DNA of 7,841 bases from Thiomonas sp. (GTDB lineage Bacteria > Pseudomonadota > Gammaproteobacteria > Burkholderiales > Burkholderiaceae_C), in assembly GCA_027451915.1 (NCBI GenBank), contig DAIDHU010000589.1, positions 1 through 7,841 on the forward strand, read 5' to 3'. This document shows, one piece after another, positions 1-5,375 of the stretch. The position numbers and the translations under genes are program-made. Every line of letters starts with the position of its first letter. Within the stretch, counting starts at the first letter, position 1. The notes beneath the pieces were generated by a model. That model saw nothing but the letters and a program-made list of their open reading frames with translations. It did no database searches and was not told the origin of the DNA.

Positions 1-1299
1 CGCATCGAGGCCGCCGTGCTGCGGCGCATGCAGGGCATGTCCTACGCGGACATCGCCTTCGAGGTGCTGCATCCGCTGCTGGCGCCGATGCCGGCCGGGG
101 ATCTGCGCGATCTGCTGCGCGCCACCTACACCGCGCAGGCCTTCGGCAGCCCCGACATCATCCGCCTGCAGCGCCTGGACGCCGGCATCGGCCTGCTGGG
201 GGTGTCGCAGGGGCCGACGCTGGCCTTCAAGGACATGGCCATGCAACTGCTGGGCGGGCTGTTCGAGCGCGCGCTGGCGGCGGCCGGCGCCGAGCTCAAC
301 ATCCTGGGCGCCACCTCGGGCGACACCGGCAGCGCGGCCGAATACGCGATGCGCGGGCGCCGCGGCATCCGCGTGTTCATGCTCTCGCCCTTCGGGCGCA
401 TGAGCCCGTTCCAGACCGCGCAGATGTACAGCCTGGACGAGCCGAACATCCACAACATCGCCGTGCAGGACGTGTTCGACACCTGCCAGGACATGGTGAA
501 GGCCGTGTCGGCGGACCTGGAGTTCAAGCGCCGCTGGAAAATCGGCACCATCAACTCCATCAACTGGGCGCGCGTGGCCGCGCAGGTGGTGTACTACTTC
601 GCCGGCTACCTGCGCAGCGTGCGCGAAGTGGGCGAGCCCCTGGACGTGACCGTGCCGTCGGGGAATTTCGGGAACATCCTGGCCGCCCACGTGGCGCGCG
701 AGATGGGCCTGCCGCTGCGTCGCCTGGTGCTGGCCACGAACGAGAACAACGTGCTGGACGAGTTCCTGCGCACCGGGGTGTACCGGCCGCGCGGGCCCGA
801 GCAGACCCACCAGACCTCCAGCCCGTCGATGGACATCTCCAAGGCCTCGAACTTCGAGCGCTTCGTGTTCGACCTGCTCGGGCGCGACGGAGCGCGCACG
901 CGCGACCTGTTCGAGCGCCAGCTGGCCCAGCAGGGGCGCTTCGACCTGTCGGCCGATGCGGCCTTCGCGCGCATGCGCGAGGGCATGGCCTCGGGCAGCA
1001 GCGACCATGCCACGCGCGTGCGCACCATCCGCGAGACCTTCGAGGCCAGCGGGGTGGTGATCGATCCGCACACCGCCGACGGCGTGGCCGTGGCGCGGCG
1101 CCACCTGGAGCCCGGCGTGCCCATGCTGGTGGTGGAGACGGCGCTGCCGGCCAAGTTCGAGGCCACCATCCGCGAGGCCATCGGGCGCGACCCGCAGCGC
1201 CCCGAATCGGCGAAGGACCTCGAATCGCGTCCCCAGCGTTTCGTGGTCATGAAGCCGGATGTCGAGGCGCTCAAGGCCTATATCGTCGAGCATTGTTGA
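1..1299 (+). CDS. thrC: Threonine synthase, 5'-truncated by the window edge
   Basis: Threonine synthase is a cytoplasmic PLP enzyme that converts O-phospho-L-homoserine to L-threonine and phosphate, the last step of threonine synthesis. The frame is open from base 1 and 432 codons are visible. The first visible residues (RIEAAVLRRMQGMSYADIAFEVL) match the region just after the family's N-terminal segment, so roughly 40 residues are missing upstream; the GTG at 16 is internal. Visible family marks are GPTLAFKDMAMQLLG, with the PLP-binding Lys codon at 229-231, GATSGDTGSAA at about 307-339, and the phosphate-binding loop SGNFGN at 658-675. The C-terminus (VMKPDVEALKAYIVEHC) is complete. The AFKD version of the motif is that of the long E. 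coli/yeast type. No terminator follows; mobB begins 21 bases after the stop, so the two are probably co-transcribed. Nothing looks broken. Identification is very secure. Confidence 0.97.
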   Translation, partial: RIEAAVLRRMQGMSYADIAFEVLHPLLAPMPAGDLRDLLRATYTAQAFGSPDIIRLQRLDAGIGLLGVSQGPTLAFKDMAMQLLGGLFERALAAAGAELNILGATSGDTGSAAEYAMRGRRGIRVFMLSPFGRMSPFQTAQMYSLDEPNIHNIAVQDVFDTCQDMVKAVSADLEFKRRWKIGTINSINWARVAAQVVYYFAGYLRSVREVGEPLDVTVPSGNFGNILAAHVAREMGLPLRRLVLATNENNVLDEFLRTGVYRPRGPEQTHQTSSPSMDISKASNFERFVFDLLGRDGARTRDLFERQLAQQGRFDLSADAAFARMREGMASGSSDHATRVRTIRETFEASGVVIDPHTADGVAVARRHLEPGVPMLVVETALPAKFEATIREAIGRDPQRPESAKDLESRPQRFVVMKPDVEALKAYIVEHC

Positions 1300-1320
1300 T
1301 CCCCGGCGCGCGGGCTGGAC

Positions 1321-1905
1321 ATGTTCGTCGTCGGCTTCTGCGGATATTCCGGGAGCGGAAAGACCACGCTGATCGAAGCGCTGCTGAAGGAATTCGCCCG
1401 ACGCGGGCTGCGTGTGTCGGTGATCAAGCACGCGCACCACGGATTCGAGCTGGATCATCCGGGCAAGGATTCGTGGCGCCATCGCAAGGCCGGGGCTTTC
1501 GAGGTGCTGGTGGCCTCTCCCCATCTGCTGGCCCTGCAGCGGGAGACGCCGCAGGCCCAGGAGTACGAGCCTGGCGATCTGCTGCGGCGCCTGGACCCTG
1601 TGGACTGGGTTTTCGTCGAGGGTTTCCGGCAATCCGCGATTCCCAAGATCGAAGTCTGGCGCGCTGCCGCTGGAAAATCGTGGAGGTGGCCGTCGGATGC
1701 CACCGTCCTGGCCCTGGCCAGCGACGGCACGTCGCCCTCCGGGGAGGACTCCGCCGCGGAGGGTGCTGAGGCCGCCGAGGCTGGCGATGCCGCGCTCGCG
1801 CGGGGGTCACGCCATCCTGTCGTGCTGGATCTGCAAAATCCGCGCGGGATTTCGGACTGGCTCATCGCGCATTGCCGGTATTTTATTTTCAAGCCGGAAT
1901 CATAA
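1321..1905 (+). CDS. mobB: MobB, molybdopterin-guanine dinucleotide biosynthesis adapter (P-loop GTPase)
   Basis: MobB is a small cytoplasmic GTP-binding protein that assists MobA in converting molybdenum cofactor to its guanine dinucleotide form for DMSO-reductase-family enzymes. The 194 residues open with a P-loop strand and Walker A motif GYSGSGKT (residues 8-15). The family signature KHAHHGFELDHPGKDSWRHR (residues 36-55), followed by KAGA, comes next. The Walker-B-like VDWVFVEGF and PKIEVWR blocks lie at about residues 94-114. The ATG at 1321 puts the P-loop at its usual distance from the N-terminus; the Shine-Dalgarno is poor, which fits coupling to thrC 21 bases upstream. The protein is slightly longer than the usual ~170 residues because of an Ala/Glu/Gly-rich low-complexity segment at about residues 138-163. 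Another frame open at 1293-1769 has no family resemblance and is a shadow. The family call is secure; the partner MobA and the enzymes served are not in the window. Confidence 0.93.
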   Translation: MFVVGFCGYSGSGKTTLIEALLKEFARRGLRVSVIKHAHHGFELDHPGKDSWRHRKAGAFEVLVASPHLLALQRETPQAQEYEPGDLLRRLDPVDWVFVEGFRQSAIPKIEVWRAAAGKSWRWPSDATVLALASDGTSPSGEDSAAEGAEAAEAGDAALARGSRHPVVLDLQNPRGISDWLIAHCRYFIFKPES

Positions 1906-1978
1906 TTTTTCACGCCCTGCCGAATGCCTGGGTGGCGAATGCCGAATGGCCTGCGAATGAGATTTTCCTTGCCCTTTC

Positions 1979-2008
1979 ATGACAAATTTGGAGGAGTCCA
2001 TCGATAAT
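1979..2008 (+). promoter_or_regulatory. Candidate sigma-70 promoter for autotransporter A
   Basis: ATGACA (1979-1984, five of six matches to TTGACA) lies 18 bases before GATAAT (2003-2008, five of six matches to TATAAT). Transcription would start near 2014-2016 and give a leader of about 62-64 bases. The -10 lies in an 11-base string, ATAATTCGATG, that also occurs before autotransporter B at the same alignment position. This is inferred from consensus match and paralogue conservation only. Confidence 0.45.
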
Positions 2009-2021
2009 TCGATGACTCGCT

Positions 2022-2041
2022 GCGCGATAAGTATTTCGCGC
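2022..2041 (+). promoter_or_regulatory. 5'-leader stem-loop of autotransporter A
   Basis: GCGCGA (2022-2027) and TCGCGC (2036-2041) are perfect inverted arms of six pairs with an eight-base loop. The element sits just after the predicted transcription start and about 36 bases before the start codon. A stem-loop occupies the same place before autotransporter B, built from different bases. A role in mRNA stability or regulation is inferred. With no T-run after it, it is not a terminator. Confidence 0.45.
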
Positions 2042-2064
2042 CGTTTCTTCGAATATTAAAAATC

Positions 2065-2070
2065 AGGGGG
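2065..2070 (+). promoter_or_regulatory. Shine-Dalgarno for autotransporter A
   Basis: AGGGGG lies seven bases before ATG 2078 and follows an A-rich stretch. It fixes the start at 2078 rather than the internal Met at codon 7. The N-terminal string MNG[ST]xSxALAP, shared with autotransporter B, independently supports this start. Confidence 0.8.
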
Positions 2071-2077
2071 CGAGCAT

Positions 2078-5000
2078 ATGAACGGTTCGCAGAGCATGGC
2101 TCTGGCGCCGCGGAATCCCATCCCCGGCGTGCAGGGCACCGTCGGCCGTTCAAGGGTTCTGCATCGCCTCGCGCGGGTCACGGCCTTCGCCGGGTTGCTG
2201 GTCTGCGCCGCATGGGGCAGCGCGAACGCGGCGGGTTTCGTGGTGGGTGTGGGCAGCAGCTCCGTGCCCATCGGAGCGCTGGCCCTGTCGGGGAGCACGG
2301 TGGAAGTCGACGGGACCCTGGATCTGTCCCTCACCAAGACCGCGTCCACCATCGGATCGCTCAGCGGCGCGTCGACCGGGGTGATCGACCTGAACAACGC
2401 CGGGACCCCCGGGCTGATCATCGACAGCGCGAGCACCAGCTATGCCGGCACGATGAACGGCACCTCGGCCGTCGTGGACATCACCGGGGGCACCCAGGGC
2501 TTCACCGGCAACAACAGCTATTCAGGCAGCACCATCGTCGGCAGCGGCGCCACGCTTGCCTTGAGCGGCGCCGCCGCGCTGCCCAATTCCTCGGTGCAGG
2601 CCGATGGCACCCTGGACATTTCCGGCATGGGCAGCGCCGGCGTCCTTTCGATCACCAGCTTGTCGGGCTCGGGCCAGGTCGCGCTGGGCGCGGCCGAACT
2701 GGCCCTGAGCGCCTCCAGCGGCACCTACTCCGGAACCATCTCGGGAACCGGCAACCTCAGCCTCTACCCGGGCGGCAAGTTGACCCTGAGCGGCCAGAGC
2801 CCCTTCAGCGGACGGGTGAACATCTACCCCAGCTCCACCTTGTATCTGAGCGGCACGGCCTCGCTCGGCCAGGCCTTGATCGGGGACGCAGGCATCCTGG
2901 ACATCTCCCAGACCAGCGCCGGAGCCTCCGTCGGGGCGCTCGAGGGAAACGGCAACGTCACGCTGGGCTCTCAGACCCTCACGATCAACAAGGGCGATTC
3001 GCAGTGGCTGATGGGGACCATCTCGGGCACCGGGGGCCTGCACATCGCCGGGGGCAACGAGATGCTCGCGCTGCCGCAGGCCTATCTGGGCCTGACCACC
3101 ATCGACAGCGGGGCCACGCTGAGCCTGGTTGGCACCGGCACCGTGCTCGGGCCCATCGTGAACAACGGAAGCCTGGTCTTCGTCACCGCCAGCGACACCT
3201 ACGCGTCGTCCATCCAGGGAACGGGAACCGTGGAAGTGCAAAGCGGCACCGCCACGCTGAGCGCGCCGAGCATGTACACCGGCGCCACGACCATCGACGC
3301 AGGCGCGACCCTCGACCTCACGGGATCCGGCTCGCTGGGAAATTCCGCCCTCGCTGACAACGGCACCCTGAACATCTCGGGCAGCACGGCCGGGGCGACC
3401 GTGGGCAGCCTCTCCGGCAGCGGATCCGTGCAACTCGGCGCCAGCACCCTGAGCCTGGCCGACGCCGCGGGCACGATGAGCGGAATCATCTCGGGAAGCG
3501 GCGGGCTGAGCCTGCTGGCCGGGCAGGAGATCCTGGCGAGCGCGCAAGGCTACCAGGGCATCACCACCATCCAGGGCGGGATCCTGGGCCTGGCGGCGGG
3601 CGCCAGCCTGAGTTCGCCCGTGCTGGTGCAAAGTGCCGGAACCCTGAGCAGCGATTCCGCCACCATCGCCGGCGCGGTGGACAACCTCGGCACCGTGACC
3701 GTGGGTTCGGCGAGCAGTCCCGGCGCCGTGCTGTCGGTGCAGGGCAATTACACCCAGGGTGCCGCGGGGGTGCTGCAACTGAGCCTGTCGCCGGGCGCCA
3801 ACTCCCGGCTGGTGGTCACGGGCAGCAGCCTGGGCCTCAACGGCACGCTGCGCGTGGTCGCCACCCCCGGGAACTACCAGAAGGCCCAGTACATCCTGGT
3901 GCAGGCCCCCAGCACCACGACCCTGACGGGGACCTTCTCCCAACTGCAGGTCCAGGGTCTGGGCTCCCTGTACGGCTACAGCCTGAGCTACCTCAGCGAC
4001 CCGCAGGTGCTGCTGAGCCTGTATCCGGTGGACACCTTCAGCACCGGGGCCTACACGCCCAACACCCGGGGCCCGGCCGTGGCGCTGAGCGGCGCGGTCG
4101 GCAATGCCACCGGCCCGCTGTACGACCGGCTCGCCACGCTCAACGGCTTGCCGACCCGGCAACTGTCCATGGCGCTGGACCAGATGGACGGCCAGATGTA
4201 CGCCGAGACTCCGGGCTGGATGCTCCAGGGCGTCTCGTGGGCCTGGGAGCAGGTGTTCGCGCGCATGAACCTGTCGCAGCAGATCGATCCCCATGGAGTG
4301 CACAGCGTGTTCCTGATCGGCGACGCTCGGGCGAGCCACCTGCTGGGAGACGGCAACGCCGATTCGACCCGCGAGGGGGAGCAGGGCTTCATGCTGGGCG
4401 ACCAGGGGCACCGCGGCCCATGGCACATGGGCGCGCTGGTCGGTGCGATGCACCTGGGTGCCCTGCGCAGCGGCGCGCTCGACAGCCTGAGCGCGTCCCT
4501 TTGGCATGGCGGGGCCTTCGCCTACCGCGACCTGGACGACGTGCGCCTGGGCGGGGTGCTGGGCTACACCCAGGGCCCCGTGAACACCATCGGCGCATCC
4601 CGCGAGGCCTACCTGCTGACCTGGCAGACCCGCGCGGGACGCACCTTCCACATGCCGCGGCGCAATCTTTCGCTGACCCCGCTGCTGGGCCTGAACCTGC
4701 AATACATGGTGTTGCAGTCCGTCACCGAGACCGACACCCAGCTCGGGCTGAACGTGCCTTCGCAATGTCAGTCCAGTGGCTTCGCGCTCGCCGAACTGCG
4801 CCTGGACAAGCGCTGGAAGCACTGGGGGGTGCAATGGACGGTCAGCGCCGGCGTCGGCGTACGCCATTGGCTCAAGCCGCCCGTGGACCACGTGAGCCTG
4901 CAATTCAACGGTATCCCCGGCTCGGTGTTCACCACCTATGGCGTGGCTCCCGACCGCAACGTGTACCAGGGCTCGGTGGGTGTGCGCGGCCACATCAACA

Positions 5001-5092
5001 AGCATTTGTACCTGGGGGCGACCTACGAGGGCCGCATCGGGCAGAGTACCCGCTCCAATGCGTTTACCCTGCGGGCGGTCTGGCATTTCTGA
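2078..5092 (+). CDS. Type Va autotransporter A: repeat-rich beta-helix passenger and beta-barrel (probable adhesin)
   Basis: This is a complete 1004-residue autotransporter, predicted to cross the inner membrane by Sec and be inserted by the Bam complex. The signal peptide is long: a roughly 30-residue basic n-region, then a hydrophobic core (about 35-46) and a likely cut after ANA-51. The passenger is Gly/Ser/Thr-rich with beta-helix repeats of the passenger-associated type (GATLxLSG, GTLDISG, SGTISGTGGL, YxGxTTI); four units span residues 151-494. Residues about 535-650 form the conserved junction, including SVQGNYTQGAAG and NSRLVVTGSSLGLNGTL, which resembles an autochaperone region. A helix (LSMALDQMDGQMYAETPGW, 696-714) leads into the barrel (about 720-1004). 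The barrel ends in NAFTLRAVWHF, a typical terminal-Phe signal for outer-membrane insertion. No catalytic triad or enzyme domain is apparent, nor an obvious RGD motif. Cys occurs only in the signal peptide (C43) and barrel (C897). The autotransporter call is secure; adhesion is an inference. Confidence 0.94.
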   Translation: MNGSQSMALAPRNPIPGVQGTVGRSRVLHRLARVTAFAGLLVCAAWGSANAAGFVVGVGSSSVPIGALALSGSTVEVDGTLDLSLTKTASTIGSLSGASTGVIDLNNAGTPGLIIDSASTSYAGTMNGTSAVVDITGGTQGFTGNNSYSGSTIVGSGATLALSGAAALPNSSVQADGTLDISGMGSAGVLSITSLSGSGQVALGAAELALSASSGTYSGTISGTGNLSLYPGGKLTLSGQSPFSGRVNIYPSSTLYLSGTASLGQALIGDAGILDISQTSAGASVGALEGNGNVTLGSQTLTINKGDSQWLMGTISGTGGLHIAGGNEMLALPQAYLGLTTIDSGATLSLVGTGTVLGPIVNNGSLVFVTASDTYASSIQGTGTVEVQSGTATLSAPSMYTGATTIDAGATLDLTGSGSLGNSALADNGTLNISGSTAGATVGSLSGSGSVQLGASTLSLADAAGTMSGIISGSGGLSLLAGQEILASAQGYQGITTIQGGILGLAAGASLSSPVLVQSAGTLSSDSATIAGAVDNLGTVTVGSASSPGAVLSVQGNYTQGAAGVLQLSLSPGANSRLVVTGSSLGLNGTLRVVATPGNYQKAQYILVQAPSTTTLTGTFSQLQVQGLGSLYGYSLSYLSDPQVLLSLYPVDTFSTGAYTPNTRGPAVALSGAVGNATGPLYDRLATLNGLPTRQLSMALDQMDGQMYAETPGWMLQGVSWAWEQVFARMNLSQQIDPHGVHSVFLIGDARASHLLGDGNADSTREGEQGFMLGDQGHRGPWHMGALVGAMHLGALRSGALDSLSASLWHGGAFAYRDLDDVRLGGVLGYTQGPVNTIGASREAYLLTWQTRAGRTFHMPRRNLSLTPLLGLNLQYMVLQSVTETDTQLGLNVPSQCQSSGFALAELRLDKRWKHWGVQWTVSAGVGVRHWLKPPVDHVSLQFNGIPGSVFTTYGVAPDRNVYQGSVGVRGHINKHLYLGATYEGRIGQSTRSNAFTLRAVWHF
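2528..3559 (+). repeat. Four passenger repeat units in autotransporter A
   Basis: By eye, the passenger divides into unit I (residues 151-245, 95 aa), II (246-338, 93), III (339-402, 64, a short form) and IV (403-494, 92). Each begins with a T-I-x-x-G-A-T-L-x-L type strand and ends in a Y/F-x-G turn. Full-length units also contain a GTLDIS-like strand, an S-L-x-G-x-G turn and a GTISG-like strand. Units III and IV have exact length counterparts in autotransporter B; units I and II do not. Such repeats stack as rungs of a right-handed beta-helix in this family. Confidence 0.75.
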
Positions 5093-5223
5093 GTCGGCGT
5101 GGCGCGCGCGGGTCGCTGGATGGATTGCGCCCGGGTTGCGTGGCCGATTGGCCGATGGAAAATCCTCGTTTATTGGTTGCGCTTTGATAATCATTCGTTT
5201 CGCGGGTCGGCGAATGTTCCAGC

Positions 5224-5260
5224 GGCCATTCCGGAACGTTTTCTGAATGGTCTTTTGTTT
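5224..5260 (+). terminator. Rho-independent terminator after autotransporter A
   Basis: GGCCATTC (5224-5231) pairs with GAATGGTC (5245-5252) through eight pairs, one of them G-U. After a bulged C, the stem continues with GGAA (5233-5236) against TTCT (5241-5244), closing on a four-base loop CGTT. The stem is followed directly by TTTTGTTT (5253-5260). It lies about 130 bases after the stop of A and upstream of B's putative promoter. Confidence 0.8.
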
Positions 5261-5268
5261 GCTCATTC

Positions 5269-5298
5269 ATAACGAGATAGGGAGGTTCGGCCAATAAT
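5269..5298 (+). promoter_or_regulatory. Candidate promoter for autotransporter B
   Basis: AATAAT (5293-5298, five of six matches to the -10 consensus) has ATAACG 18 bases upstream (5269-5274), which is only a weak -35 (three of six). It aligns with the candidate promoter of A, and the -10 and the following TCGATG are identical in both. The weaker -35 suggests either lower basal expression than A or activator dependence; both are inferences. Confidence 0.35.
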
Positions 5299-5308
5299 TC
5301 GATGCTTT

Positions 5309-5337
5309 GCCGAGCACAGGGAAGTTTTCGTGCCGGC
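5309..5337 (+). promoter_or_regulatory. 5'-leader stem-loop of autotransporter B
   Basis: GCCG (5309-5312) pairs with CGGC (5334-5337). After one bulged A, GCAC (5314-5317) pairs with GTGC (5330-5333), giving eight G-C/A-T pairs around a 12-base loop. It occupies the position of the stem-loop in A's leader, although the paired bases differ. No T-run follows, so it is not a terminator. Confidence 0.4.
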
Positions 5338-5364
5338 CGTTGGTCGAGTCATTGCAAAAAAAAC

Positions 5365-5368
5365 AGGG
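5365..5368 (+). promoter_or_regulatory. Weak Shine-Dalgarno for autotransporter B
   Basis: AGGG lies seven bases before ATG 5376, after an eight-base A-run. It is shorter than the AGGGGG before A. The A-run may help by keeping the site unstructured. The choice of ATG 5376 is confirmed by the N-terminus MNGTLSSALAP, matching MNGSQSMALAP of A. Confidence 0.6.
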
Positions 5369-5375
5369 TCATCAC

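Larger units (their letters stand above)
1906..2077 (+). promoter_or_regulatory. Upstream region and 5' leader of autotransporter A
   Basis: This 172-base gap is visibly richer in A/T than the flanking genes. In order it holds four CGAATG hexamers (1921, 1936, 1943, 1954), a candidate promoter (about 1979-2008), an inverted repeat over the -10 (1999-2014), a stem-loop (2022-2041), an A-rich patch and a strong Shine-Dalgarno. From 1921 on it is the paralogue of the region before autotransporter B. An ungapped comparison of 1921-2020 with 5211-5310 gives 61 matches in 100 by hand count, and the rest aligns with small gaps as far as the start codon. I see no good terminator after mobB, so some read-through from thrC-mobB remains possible. 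Confidence 0.6.
5093..5375 (+). promoter_or_regulatory. Intergenic region between autotransporters A and B
   Basis: This 283-base gap holds no convincing gene. The first 130 bases have no clear signal. Then come a strong Rho-independent terminator (5224-5260), a candidate promoter (5269-5298), a leader stem-loop (5309-5337), an eight-base A-run (5356-5363) and a weak Shine-Dalgarno. Bases 5211-5375 are the paralogue of the region before autotransporter A. The layout argues that A and B are transcribed separately rather than as an operon. Confidence 0.6.

Noticed and set aside
1293..1769. A 158-codon plus-strand frame overlapping mobB
   Set aside because: It lacks any family resemblance and runs through the P-loop region of the well-supported mobB frame.
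1874..1910. A possible terminator at the end of mobB (CCGG ... CCGG followed by ATAATTTTT)
   Set aside because: The stem has only four or five pairs, a long A/T loop, and lies within the mobB coding sequence. It is much weaker than the terminator at 5224-5260.
4237..5187. A 316-codon plus-strand frame overlapping the barrel of autotransporter A
   Set aside because: It is an out-of-frame Arg/Pro/Gly-rich reading, whereas the barrel frame is conserved in B and ends in the terminal-Phe signal.
2522..5266. A 914-codon open frame on the minus strand, antisense to autotransporter A
   Set aside because: Its sequence is a Gly/Ala/Gln/His/Arg-rich product of the third-position G/C bias and repeats of A, with no recognisable domain. 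A has a full set of family features on the other strand.
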